From Desulfuromonas sp. AOP6 (GTDB taxonomy: Bacteria; Desulfobacterota; Desulfuromonadia; Desulfuromonadales; SZUA-540), in the NCBI RefSeq assembly GCF_009731355.2, contig NZ_AP022810.1, positions 1,764,001-1,828,000 of the forward strand: a DNA stretch of 64,000 nt. Reading direction: 5' to 3'. The notes under the pieces were generated by a model, which was given only the letters and a program-made list of their open reading frames with translations, had not been told where the DNA came from and did not search any database. Position numbers and translations under genes: made by a program. Shown here in pieces: positions 9,433 to 17,648 of this stretch; the first letter of the stretch is position 1, and the number at the start of each line of letters is the position of its first letter.

Positions 9433-9472
9433 AAAAAAAAGCCCCCGGGATTGTACCCGAAGGGCTTTTTTT
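9433..9472 (-). terminator. Bidirectional intrinsic terminator after ndk
   Basis: An A-rich tract, a GCCC...GGGC stem with an inner CCGGG/CCCG helix, then a T7 run. The element is nearly symmetrical, so it can stop transcription on both strands. It sits between the ndk stop (9529) and the rlmN start (9394). Confidence 0.85.
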
Positions 9473-9528
9473 AAACAAGAAACAATTGAGTCGGCCACCG
9501 GCCGGGCTCAATGCCGGCTATCGCAATG

Positions 9529-9942
9529 CTAAAGAAGCTCGAGACCGGAGAAGAAGTAAGGAATCTCGAAAGCAGCTGTTTCGGGAGCGTCGGAGCCGTG
9601 AGTCGCATTCTCGCCGATGGAGATGCCGAACTCTTTGCGCAGAGTGCCTGCGGCCGCATCGGCCGGGTTGGTGGCGCCCATGAGATCACGCCATTTCTTA
9701 ATGGCGCCAGCAGCCTCAAGAACCATGACCACGCAGGGGCCGCTGCTCATAAAGTCAGTCAGTTCGCCGAAAAAGGGACGCTCTTTGTGCACGTAGTAGA
9801 AACCTTCGGCCTCGACTTTGCTCATGTACAGTTTTTTCAGACCAACAACCTTGAAGCCCTCGGCATAGATGCGGGCCAGGATTTTACCGGCGTTGCCGGC
9901 AGCGAAGGCGTCGGGCTTAATGATGGCAAATGTTCTTTCCAT
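9529..9942 (-). CDS. ndk: Nucleoside diphosphate kinase
   Basis: Transfers the gamma phosphate of ATP to nucleoside diphosphates through a phosphohistidine, balancing NTP pools. The 137-residue protein matches the family size. KPDAF at the N-terminus binds nucleotide, and His115 in [15 protein letters not shown] is the catalytic histidine. ATG 9942 is chosen because of the GGAGG 10 bases upstream and the conserved [11 protein letters not shown] start. A longer in-frame reading has no support. It has its own sigma-70-type promoter (9990-10018) and a strong terminator, so it appears to be monocistronic. Confidence 0.97.
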   Translation of the reverse strand: MERTFAIIKPDAFAAGNAGKILARIYAEGFKVVGLKKLYMSKVEAEGFYYVHKERPFFGELTDFMSSGPCVVMVLEAAGAIKKWRDLMGATNPADAAAGTLRKEFGISIGENATHGSDAPETAAFEIPYFFSGLELL

Positions 9943-9989
9943 GTCTGTATTTCCTCCATTTGGGGTTTTGATGGTGTTGAAAACGTGCC

Positions 9990-10018
9990 CTTTTAGCATT
10001 CCCCATAGCGACTGTCAA
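9990..10018 (-). promoter_or_regulatory. Sigma-70-type promoter for ndk
   Basis: Minus-strand TTGACA (10018-10013), 17-base spacer, TAAAAG (9995-9990). Predicted start near 9983, giving a leader of about 40 bases before the ATG at 9942. Confidence 0.6.
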
Positions 10019-10047
10019 GCTCTTCGGCGAGCCCTTGCTTCCATACC

Positions 10048-13000
10048 TTACTGAAATTCAACCTTGTAGAAGAGGTCGGCGCCGCTGACCGTTCCCATCT
10101 CCGTTTCCAGCTGCCATCGTTTGGAGATGTCGTACCGCAGGCGGACCTCGTTGGTCTGCGTGAATAGAGAATGCCCCAGACTGATATAGAGACTCGGGCT
10201 GAGATATTTGCCGATGGTGACCATGGAAGTTTCAACGTCACCGCTCCCGGCTTGGATATCGAGCACGTCAAGTCCGAAACGTCGGCGTATCTTGTCCTGC
10301 AGGACAGTAGACTCACCCTTGGTCAGTAAAGCACCGGCTGCCAGCATAAGAGCACTGGAATCACCCGTCTCTCCTTCCAGGGGCCGTCCAAGCACCACAT
10401 AAGAGAGGATGTCCGTATCCGGCATGAGAGGTTCTGAGTACAGTTTAACGACGGGCGCTCGTGGAGTCCCGGTGACCTGCACCCCGGCCCGAACCTCGCC
10501 CACATGGCGAAGGGCCAAAATATCCAGAGAAGGCTGATCTACCGGCCCACCGCCGAACACAATACTGCCTCGATCAATATCCAGTCTCAATCCATAAGCA
10601 GCATAGGCTCCGTCCACCACGGATATCTGCCCCTGGGCCGTTATCCTGTCTATCCCTTTCAAATTCACAGTGACTGCGCCCTCCAAGCGGGCGTCCACCC
10701 CGCCGACCTTGACCAGGGCACGATCTCCCAGAACAAAACGGACCTGGCCTTCCACCTGCCAGGGACGGGCTTTCTTTGCAAGATCTTCCTGTCCCACCAC
10801 AATCACGTCATGGCTGGCACGCAGAGTAGCCGGCGCCTGACGATCAAAGACGAGAATCTCAGGCAGCTGCACCTCTCCCGTTATGGATGTGTATCCCTGA
10901 GTACCGGTGATAACCAGGACAGGACTTGCCTTGACCTGGAGTTCAGGCAGACGGATGACTTCAAACCGGTTGCCTTGCAGCGAAAAACGATAGTCCGCCA
11001 AACGCCATTGCTTCAGCTGGACTATGCCCTCTCCCTGCAAGCTGCCGCCCCCGGATTGACACCGGAAAGTTTCTATCTCCACCCGGCTGTCATCGAAACG
11101 CGCCTTCAACTGCACATCCTTGACCTGAATGCCAGCAGCAGGAACATAAGCCCCACCACCCGTCAACCCAACCTGCCCCCTCAACTGCGGAGCCAGCCAG
11201 GTTCCCCCCAGACTCAGGTCCAGTTCAATATCCCCCTCACTTTCCTGGATCACGCCAGGCATAACTGCGGCCAGCAGTCCCTTTTCGGTGGCGGAAACCG
11301 CCAAAGCTCCCTGCATTGGCGCTTCCACGCGGAGACTCGTTGGCAGACGTGCGGCCAGAGGTAAGCGGAAAGACCCATGCCCGTGACCGTGCTCAGCCAG
11401 GACAAGGGATATCTCCCCCTGTAGGTGTTCTTTCTGCCAGGTCAAGGCGAAACGGGATTCGCGCAACGGCACCGATACGAGCCCCTGTTCATCATGATAT
11501 TCCAGCTGCCCATCCAGGATGGCTGCCGAACCGGTCAGGTCCAATTGCCAACCTTCCAACCAGTGACCACGAACTTCACCCGACAAAGCCCCCAGCAGAT
11601 CCACACCAAGAGGCATAAATGGCCGCAGGGCGATCAGGTCGATGTGGCTCCACTGGACAGAGACATCTCCCTGCCTCGGGAAGTTGAATGCCTCTACAAC
11701 CTGCCCTTGCTTGGACTGCAGATGAGCAGCCAGACTGCCGCCTTCTTCGAACTGAACGTCTCCCTCAAAGGCAAACCGCCCGTAATCCCACACCAAGCCG
11801 AGGGAGGCAGCCTTGGCCTCCAGATGAAGATCGCCGAGCAGAAAACTGCCAGAGAAATCGTTCGTGCCATCCAGCACCAGACCGGATTCATCTCCATACC
11901 GCCCCTGCAGACGCCCCGTCAGGACCGCATCCGTTTCCAGTGATCCCAGAATCATGGCAAACTGGTCGAGATGAACCTCCTTCCAGGTCAGCGAAAAATC
12001 ATAATCGGGCGGCAGTGTAAAGCCCGTCGGTTGATCGGAGAGAATCTGGGCAGAGATCTCTCCAAAAGGCAGGAGGATCTTAGCCTGCCCTTGCAAACCG
12101 GATGGACTCCAATCGGTGTCGACGCGGAGGTGGCTGATCTCGGCAACTTCGCCCTTTCGTGCGAGGCTCCCTGACGATTCGGTGTGCAGAAGCACCCGGC
12201 CCTCTTCGGCACCGAAACGATCGAGCGTCATTGATCCGTCGGTCTTTCCGGTAACCTTCACTTCCCTGGACCAGGCGTTTAATAAAGCCAGGTTCAAGTT
12301 CTGCCACTGTGCTTGCGTTGTAACAACCAGGGGATTGAACTCCACAGAACCTTCGAGCTGGACTCTGCCGCCCTGTTGGTTGCTCAAAACCAGAGGGGTG
12401 AGACCGATTTCCTGTCCTGATGCGTGAAGTTCGACCGTTTCCTGCAGATTCCAGCTCCCCCTGTCCACATCGTCCCAGCCCAAACGCAGAAGAATACCCC
12501 GCCACTGCTTTTCACCGTAGTCCCCGCGCAGGGCTAGTTGTCCCTGGCCTGTCGGCCAGTGCAGCTGCATATATCCTTCGTGGTCTTCGGGAGTTCCCTG
12601 CAACGTAGTATGCAGACTGTTGAATGCCAACGTTCTGTAGGAAATATCATCGGTCTTCAGTTCGAGGATAAAGGGGGCGGCGGGGTGAGTACGGATTAAA
12701 GACAGAGCAAGATTGTCCATAGCCGCGCCAAAACCGACCAAACGGGAAGAGTGGATGGCCAGATTGCCGAAAGGCTGTCCTTCACGCCAACCGGCCCATC
12801 CCTGCACGACACCCTGGTGTATCTCGACGGGGAGCAGAGTCTGTGCTGATGTGAGGTGGCCCGTCACCTCAAGGCGATCGAGAGACTCTCCTTGCAAGCG
12901 GATATCGGCGCCCTGCCCTTGCAGATGTAAAAAAGCAGCGAGAAGAGTACCCTCTTCCATGGTTAAACGGGCATCGACATCCACCGGACCGGCGGGCCAT

Positions 13001-14205
13001 GGCGGTCCAATCTGAGACGGATTGAGGGCGCGGGCCTTCACATCAGCACGAAGGCTGAATTCCTGGCTCCATCCGACGGCAATATCGCCGACAATCTCGC
13101 CATCAAGCCAACGCCCCTGCAGATCGCTGGCAGAAAGCGTTTCCTTATCTCCTCCTATGGTGCCGGCCAAGGCGACACCCTCCCAGCCGGAATGTTTGTT
13201 GATGAGGTCAAATCGTCCAGAGTAGCCAGAGACTGAGCCCTCCAGCGAAATATTGCCGGAAAGAGATGTGGAGGTGCCAAGTTCGGGCGAAAGATCCCAG
13301 GCAGTCAGTTGCAGGTCTGCCTCCAGCCAGGGCTCTTTCTCAGCAAAGTGCAGTTCTGTGCGCCCTTTTGCTTGACCAGTGTGTTCCCCTTGCGTCAGCG
13401 TCCAATCCTTAAAAAGAACGCGGTCGGAAAAGAGGGACAGCTCTCCATCCAGAGCAGCGACAACCTTCTCTCCAGCGGCAGCAGAAAGTTCCAGACGGGC
13501 CGCCAGCAGGGAGCCTTTGACCGTGACGGGTTGCATGGACAGGGTCAGCCGGTCCACTTCATGGACGGGCTGGGGCCAGTCCGCCTCCAGAACCCCCTCA
13601 AGGGAGGGCTGCAGCAAATCGGCGCGCACAAAACCACGGACATGACCGGCACTGCTATCCAGGGAAAGCTGCTCCAGGGCCACCCTTCCCTTCGTCAGCT
13701 CCAGGCGTGTGCTCAGACTTCCGGTAAAAACCTCTGCGCCAGCACGTTCAAGGACGATATCCTGCAGACCCAAATTGTCCACCCGGACTTTCACCCTCTT
13801 AAAAAACTCTGGAAAATCAGGCCATCTCAGAGAAACAGGACCATCAGGCGATACACGTTCCCCCTCTTCTGCCGGCAAGCGGATCACGACCTGCTTCAAT
13901 TCCAGAGCGGTCAGATGGAGCCTCCCGACCAAAAGGTCGCGGGGTTGCCAGTTCAGATGAAACTCGGCGGCCTCGACCTCACCGCTGTCCCAGCGCACCA
14001 GAATCCCCTCCAGGAGCAGATTGTCCGTCAGGCTGCCCTGCATGTGTCTGATCTGTATGTCAATCGCGCCCGAACGGGCTGCCAGGCTCAGAAGCCAGGA
14101 CGCACCAGCCGTGGTGCGCAGCAGCCATCCCGCAAAAAGAATCGTTGCTGCCAGCAATAGCAGAGGTATGGACAAAAGCACTTTTTTTCGGATCGACATT
14201 ACCAT
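10048..14205 (-). CDS. tamB: Translocation and assembly module protein TamB (AsmA/DUF490-like)
   Basis: Very long inner-membrane-anchored periplasmic protein (1385 residues) that, with TamA, bridges the envelope and supports outer-membrane protein insertion and phospholipid transport. An N-terminal transmembrane anchor (residues 9-28, VLLSIPLLLLAATILFAGWL) is followed by an extended repetitive beta-rich groove. The C-terminal TamB domain (roughly the last 350 residues) contains VDGAYAAYGLRL, PDTDILSYVVLGR and the characteristic end GADLFYKVEFQ. Its start overlaps the tamA stop by 7 bases. This tamA-tamB order and overlap are typical of the module. Confidence 0.93.
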   Translation of the reverse strand: MVMSIRKKVLLSIPLLLLAATILFAGWLLRTTAGASWLLSLAARSGAIDIQIRHMQGSLTDNLLLEGILVRWDSGEVEAAEFHLNWQPRDLLVGRLHLTALELKQVVIRLPAEEGERVSPDGPVSLRWPDFPEFFKRVKVRVDNLGLQDIVLERAGAEVFTGSLSTRLELTKGRVALEQLSLDSSAGHVRGFVRADLLQPSLEGVLEADWPQPVHEVDRLTLSMQPVTVKGSLLAARLELSAAAGEKVVAALDGELSLFSDRVLFKDWTLTQGEHTGQAKGRTELHFAEKEPWLEADLQLTAWDLSPELGTSTSLSGNISLEGSVSGYSGRFDLINKHSGWEGVALAGTIGGDKETLSASDLQGRWLDGEIVGDIAVGWSQEFSLRADVKARALNPSQIGPPWPAGPVDVDARLTMEEGTLLAAFLHLQGQGADIRLQGESLDRLEVTGHLTSAQTLLPVEIHQGVVQGWAGWREGQPFGNLAIHSSRLVGFGAAMDNLALSLIRTHPAAPFILELKTDDISYRTLAFNSLHTTLQGTPEDHEGYMQLHWPTGQGQLALRGDYGEKQWRGILLRLGWDDVDRGSWNLQETVELHASGQEIGLTPLVLSNQQGGRVQLEGSVEFNPLVVTTQAQWQNLNLALLNAWSREVKVTGKTDGSMTLDRFGAEEGRVLLHTESSGSLARKGEVAEISHLRVDTDWSPSGLQGQAKILLPFGEISAQILSDQPTGFTLPPDYDFSLTWKEVHLDQFAMILGSLETDAVLTGRLQGRYGDESGLVLDGTNDFSGSFLLGDLHLEAKAASLGLVWDYGRFAFEGDVQFEEGGSLAAHLQSKQGQVVEAFNFPRQGDVSVQWSHIDLIALRPFMPLGVDLLGALSGEVRGHWLEGWQLDLTGSAAILDGQLEYHDEQGLVSVPLRESRFALTWQKEHLQGEISLVLAEHGHGHGSFRLPLAARLPTSLRVEAPMQGALAVSATEKGLLAAVMPGVIQESEGDIELDLSLGGTWLAPQLRGQVGLTGGGAYVPAAGIQVKDVQLKARFDDSRVEIETFRCQSGGGSLQGEGIVQLKQWRLADYRFSLQGNRFEVIRLPELQVKASPVLVITGTQGYTSITGEVQLPEILVFDRQAPATLRASHDVIVVGQEDLAKKARPWQVEGQVRFVLGDRALVKVGGVDARLEGAVTVNLKGIDRITAQGQISVVDGAYAAYGLRLDIDRGSIVFGGGPVDQPSLDILALRHVGEVRAGVQVTGTPRAPVVKLYSEPLMPDTDILSYVVLGRPLEGETGDSSALMLAAGALLTKGESTVLQDKIRRRFGLDVLDIQAGSGDVETSMVTIGKYLSPSLYISLGHSLFTQTNEVRLRYDISKRWQLETEMGTVSGADLFYKVEFQ

Positions 14206-15977
14206 CCAATTCCCAGGCTGATATGAAAACGGTAACCGGGGTTATCGACGCCTACCTGGCGGGCGACATCCAAACGCACAGGGCCAACGAGAGTGTAGCG
14301 ACGCAGGCCGATTCCTACGCCCTGGGCCCAGGTGATGTCGGTGAGCGTGTCATAGGCGTTGCCCGCGTCATAAAAAACCGCCACCCCCCAATTTTCAAAA
14401 AGAGCCCTTTCCAGCTCCAAACTCCCGACGAGCAGATGCTTCCCGCCTACGACCTCCCCTTGTGAATCGACCGGTCCGAGGGACTGATAGCGGTAGCCAC
14501 GTATGCTGTTGTCTCCGCCGGCGAAAAATCTCAGGGACGTGGGTATTTCCTCAAAGGGATCTCTCTGCCAGGTGGCGGCACCTTCCACCCTGGCAATCAG
14601 GGACAAACGAAACGGCAGGGGCCTCAGGACATTCGCCCTGACCCAGCCCTGCAGAAGGCTGGTGTCGGATCCGAGGCTGTCGTGAGCACCGCGGACTTCA
14701 GCACGCAGGTGAAATCCCTTGCGAGGCCTGATTGAATCGTCATAGCGCCGCGCCGAATAGCGCAAACCGGGAATCACCATACGAGAGCGGGCGTCTTCTC
14801 CGCCGATAGTGTAATCTTCCTGCAGCAGGCGCACGAAAAAAGAGCATAAACGACCCCTTCCCATCGCGTAGACACGTTCTCCTTCTGCAAAAATGGAGCG
14901 GCTGGTATAGGTGTCGATATCCTCCCGGTCAATACCCAGGCGTAAAACGGTGTGCGCCTCCTTGTTGCGATAGCTGGGTATAGTGTAACTGGAGGTTAAA
15001 AATTGCTTGTACTCAGCAATCATTAGATCGGCGCTCAGCTCGTGGCCGAGATGCAGGCTATTGACATCCTTGTATTTCAGGGTAAAACGGGCCCCTGAGT
15101 CCGTGCCGTAGCCAATACCGGGCCGCAGGCGACGGCGCGCCGAAGGGGTCAGCTGAATGTTGACCGGAACCCGCTGGTCCACCGCCGCCTCCAGTCCAGG
15201 CGTGATAACCACTTCTCGAAAGCGGTCTGAATCAAGAAAATTCAGCTGCGTCTGCCCCAGTTTTTCATAGGAAAACACGTCACCCGGTTTAAAAGCCAGG
15301 TAGCGGTGAAAGAAACGCTCGGGGAAGTTAGGTGCGCCTTCAAAAAAGACCAGCCCAAAATAAGTCAGCGGACCTGTTTCTAGCACGAGTCGGACCTTGG
15401 CGGAATAGCGCGTCGGATCCACCAGAATTTCGTGTATGCGATACTCCGCCTGCAGATAACCGCTGTCAATGGCGCGAGCCTTCAGCGCTCCCTTGCCCTC
15501 TTCGTAAAAATCATGGCGAAGCGGGTCACCTTGGCGCACGGGAAATCGACCCAGAATCTCTTTGAGACGTCTATCATTGGCTCCCGGTCCCTCCAGAACC
15601 AGATCCACGGAATCGACGCGAACAGGTTTCCCGGGAACAACCTGCACATTCAGAACCTCGCCGTCTCCGTTGCCTGCCGTTTCGGCACTGATTTGAGGCG
15701 AGTAATAGCCATAGGGTTCCATGGCCTTGGCTGCCTTGTCCGGCACCTGTCGAACAAAGTGGTTTAACCAGCGTCGATCGACCTGGCCATTGCGGATCAG
15801 ACCAGCGGGAGGGGCCAGCGCCGCCTCGACGTTTTGCAGAATCTCTCCCTCCAGCCCGAAAACCACCACACGCAGGGGTTCTTTAGCGTCCACAGGCGTC
15901 GGAAGCCAGAGAAGGACCAGACAGAAAAAAGAGATGACTCGTCTCAGGTAAAAGCTTTTATGCAAAGGAACACCCAA
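14199..15977 (-). CDS. tamA: Outer-membrane assembly factor TamA (Omp85 family)
   Basis: Omp85-family barrel partnering TamB. Residues 1-31 form a signal peptide ending VDA. Three POTRA-like segments follow, with the GRFPVRQGDPLRHDFYEEGK repeat characteristic, then a 16-strand barrel domain with GIGYGTDSGARF, RRYDDSIRPRKGFHL, FFAGGDNSIRGYRYQSLGP (the VRGF-equivalent motif) and a C-terminal RFHISLGIGW. The start is uncertain: there is no ATG or good ribosome site, and I use a TTG at 15977. Another TTG five codons on is equally possible. It is divergent from the L,D-transpeptidase gene. Confidence 0.9.
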   Translation of the reverse strand: MGVPLHKSFYLRRVISFFCLVLLWLPTPVDAKEPLRVVVFGLEGEILQNVEAALAPPAGLIRNGQVDRRWLNHFVRQVPDKAAKAMEPYGYYSPQISAETAGNGDGEVLNVQVVPGKPVRVDSVDLVLEGPGANDRRLKEILGRFPVRQGDPLRHDFYEEGKGALKARAIDSGYLQAEYRIHEILVDPTRYSAKVRLVLETGPLTYFGLVFFEGAPNFPERFFHRYLAFKPGDVFSYEKLGQTQLNFLDSDRFREVVITPGLEAAVDQRVPVNIQLTPSARRRLRPGIGYGTDSGARFTLKYKDVNSLHLGHELSADLMIAEYKQFLTSSYTIPSYRNKEAHTVLRLGIDREDIDTYTSRSIFAEGERVYAMGRGRLCSFFVRLLQEDYTIGGEDARSRMVIPGLRYSARRYDDSIRPRKGFHLRAEVRGAHDSLGSDTSLLQGWVRANVLRPLPFRLSLIARVEGAATWQRDPFEEIPTSLRFFAGGDNSIRGYRYQSLGPVDSQGEVVGGKHLLVGSLELERALFENWGVAVFYDAGNAYDTLTDITWAQGVGIGLRRYTLVGPVRLDVARQVGVDNPGYRFHISLGIGW

Positions 15978-16153
15978 AGGGAGAAAGACTAGATTTCGTT
16001 TTCCAATCTACTACGTCTAAAAAACAATATCTCCAGTACCATTTATTCTATGTATTTTCTGCATGCATACACCACGGTGAACAGCGGGTAAAGGGACAAA
16101 GAATACAGGATCACCCACCTCCAGATTTCCATAGGCAATTTTTTTTTTTTGGC

Positions 16154-16159
16154 TATAAT
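16154..16159 (+). promoter_or_regulatory. Perfect -10 hexamer behind a 12-T tract, upstream of the L,D-transpeptidase
   Basis: TATAAT at 16154-16159 predicts a transcription start near 16166-16167, the A of the most likely ATG. Twelve consecutive T (16139-16150) occupy the spacer. No clear -35 is visible. No ribosome binding site precedes the ATG, so a leaderless mRNA is possible. Confidence 0.45.
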
Positions 16160-16166
16160 GGCCGCC

Positions 16167-17120
16167 ATGTTAAAGCGAACCTTATTTCTGCTGTTGGCCG
16201 CCATGCTGGCCTTTCCCCTCTCGGCCCAGAGCTGGTATCCCCGGCTTGTCGAGGACTCCTACATTGCCCCCCTCGATGCTCCCCAGATCGTCGGGAAAAA
16301 TAGACCCTACTACCTGGGGCCTGACGAAGACCTCATCCGGCTGGCCTGGCGAGGTGGACTGGGTTACAAGGCCTTGCTTCATGCCAATCCCGGCGTGGAT
16401 CCCTGGCTGCCCAAGCCTGGCACCGAGATCACCCTGCCCTACAGCATGATTCTTCCCGCCGGGCTCACAGAGGGCATCACTATTAATCTAGCCGAACTGA
16501 AGCTGTATTTCATCTGGCAAGAAGACCAAAAGTTGCGCGTGCGGGCTTATCCCATTTCCGTAGGCGCCGAAGGACTTGATACTCCTGAAGGGCTGTTTTC
16601 CGTCAAGAATCGCGTGCAAAACCCCTCCTGGACCGCTCCGGCGTCCGTGCGCGAGGAACGCCCTGACGGTCCCCTGACCATCCCCCCCGGCCCCGAAAAC
16701 CCGTTGGGTGATTACTGGATTGGCCTTTCCATACCCGGGTATGGGATTCATGGCACCAACAAGCCCCTTGGAGTCGGCCGCCGCGTCAGCCATGGTTGCA
16801 TCCGCCTCTATCCCGAAGACGTCAAAGACCTGTTTCCACGAGTAAAGGTCGGCACACCGGTACGTATCATCTATCAGCCAATCAAGATGGCCGTCAACGA
16901 CGGTGTCCTGCTGGCTGAAATCCACGACGACTTTCTCGGGCGCGTCGAAGACCCCCTGAACGAATCCCTTCGCTTGCGACACTCTCTCGACTGGAAAGGT
17001 CCCATCGACTGGCAGGCCCTGGAAAAGGCCCTGCAGGAATCGCGCGGAATTCCTGTTTCGATATCAAGCCCGACCGAATCCCTTGCTCCTTTAGTTCTGG
17101 ATGCGAAGGCCACCTACTGA
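16167..17120 (+). CDS. L,D-transpeptidase with LysM-like N-terminus (ErfK/YbiS/YcfS/YnhG family)
   Basis: Periplasmic cysteine transpeptidase that forms 3-3 peptidoglycan crosslinks or attaches outer-membrane proteins to peptidoglycan. A signal peptide (LFLLLAAMLAFPLSA) leads into a LysM-like segment (LIRLAWRGGLGYKALLHANPG). The YkuD catalytic domain follows, with His195 in GYGIHGTNKP and the SHGCIRL motif carrying His209 and Cys211. The length is 317 residues from ATG 16167. ATG 16158 overlaps the -10 box and is less likely. The small Lpp-like lipoprotein encoded convergently next door (17208-17516) is an attractive substrate, as in Lpp anchoring by ErfK-type enzymes. That link is inferred. 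Confidence 0.93.
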   Translation: MLKRTLFLLLAAMLAFPLSAQSWYPRLVEDSYIAPLDAPQIVGKNRPYYLGPDEDLIRLAWRGGLGYKALLHANPGVDPWLPKPGTEITLPYSMILPAGLTEGITINLAELKLYFIWQEDQKLRVRAYPISVGAEGLDTPEGLFSVKNRVQNPSWTAPASVREERPDGPLTIPPGPENPLGDYWIGLSIPGYGIHGTNKPLGVGRRVSHGCIRLYPEDVKDLFPRVKVGTPVRIIYQPIKMAVNDGVLLAEIHDDFLGRVEDPLNESLRLRHSLDWKGPIDWQALEKALQESRGIPVSISSPTESLAPLVLDAKATY

Positions 17121-17143
17121 TGCCCTCCGATACAATCGGACAC

Positions 17144-17182
17144 AAAAAAGCGGAGACCCGTTCGCAACGGACCTCCGCTTTT
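17144..17182. terminator. Bidirectional terminator between convergent genes
   Basis: AAAAGCGGAG and CTCCGCTTTT form the outer stem, with an inner CCGTT/AACGG helix. The A run on one side and T run on the other serve both the L,D-transpeptidase (plus) and the Ala-rich lipoprotein gene (minus). Confidence 0.85.
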
Positions 17183-17207
17183 CAATTACTCATTCTTTAA
17201 AACCGAA

Positions 17208-17516
17208 TTACTTTTTAAGACCCATTTCGAAGGCTTTCATGGCCTTATCAGCGCTGTCCTTAGCCTGATCGGCGCTGGTCTGAGCAGCATTAGCAGCGGA
17301 CTCGGCCCGTGCAGCAGCAGCGTCAGCCTTAGCAGCAGCGGACTCAGCGCGGGTAGCAGCAGCTTCAGCGGTTTGAGCCGACTGAGAAGCCGACTTGCTG
17401 GCCTGCAGTGCCTCGTTGATCATGTCTTTGTCAGCCTGAGAGAGTTGTGCGGAGCAGCCAGTCATGAGAAGCATTCCCAGTCCTGCTGCGCCCAATGCCA
17501 TTTTGAACTTGTTCAT
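17208..17516 (-). CDS. Small Ala-rich coiled-coil lipoprotein (Lpp-like)
   Basis: A 102-residue lipoprotein with signal peptide and lipobox LMTGC (Cys21). The mature part is a long amphipathic alpha helix dominated by Ala, Ser, Gln and Lys with heptad-like AARAESAA/AAKADAAA repeats, so it should trimerise as a coiled coil like Braun-type Lpp/OprI. The C-terminus ends in Lys-Lys, and a terminal lysine is the residue used for covalent attachment to peptidoglycan in Lpp. A clear sigma-70-type promoter precedes it and a terminator follows, indicating an abundant monocistronic product. The neighbouring convergent L,D-transpeptidase could catalyse attachment (inference). Confidence 0.88.
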   Translation of the reverse strand: MNKFKMALGAAGLGMLLMTGCSAQLSQADKDMINEALQASKSASQSAQTAEAAATRAESAAAKADAAAARAESAANAAQTSADQAKDSADKAMKAFEMGLKK

Positions 17517-17558
17517 GTCATTCCTCCTTTAGAATTTTTGGCAACATGGAACTGCCAT

Positions 17559-17587
17559 AATTTAAGCAGGTTCTGGTTGTCTGTCAA
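17559..17587 (-). promoter_or_regulatory. Sigma-70-type promoter for the Lpp-like lipoprotein
   Basis: Minus-strand TTGACA (17587-17582), exactly 17 bases, then TAAATT (17564-17559). Predicted start near 17552. A GGAGG ribosome site precedes the ATG at 17516. Confidence 0.65.
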
Positions 17588-17648
17588 TGGCTAATTAAGA
17601 TTAATTCCTAAAAAACTACCGATCCCACCCTGCTTTTTTCATGGAATA

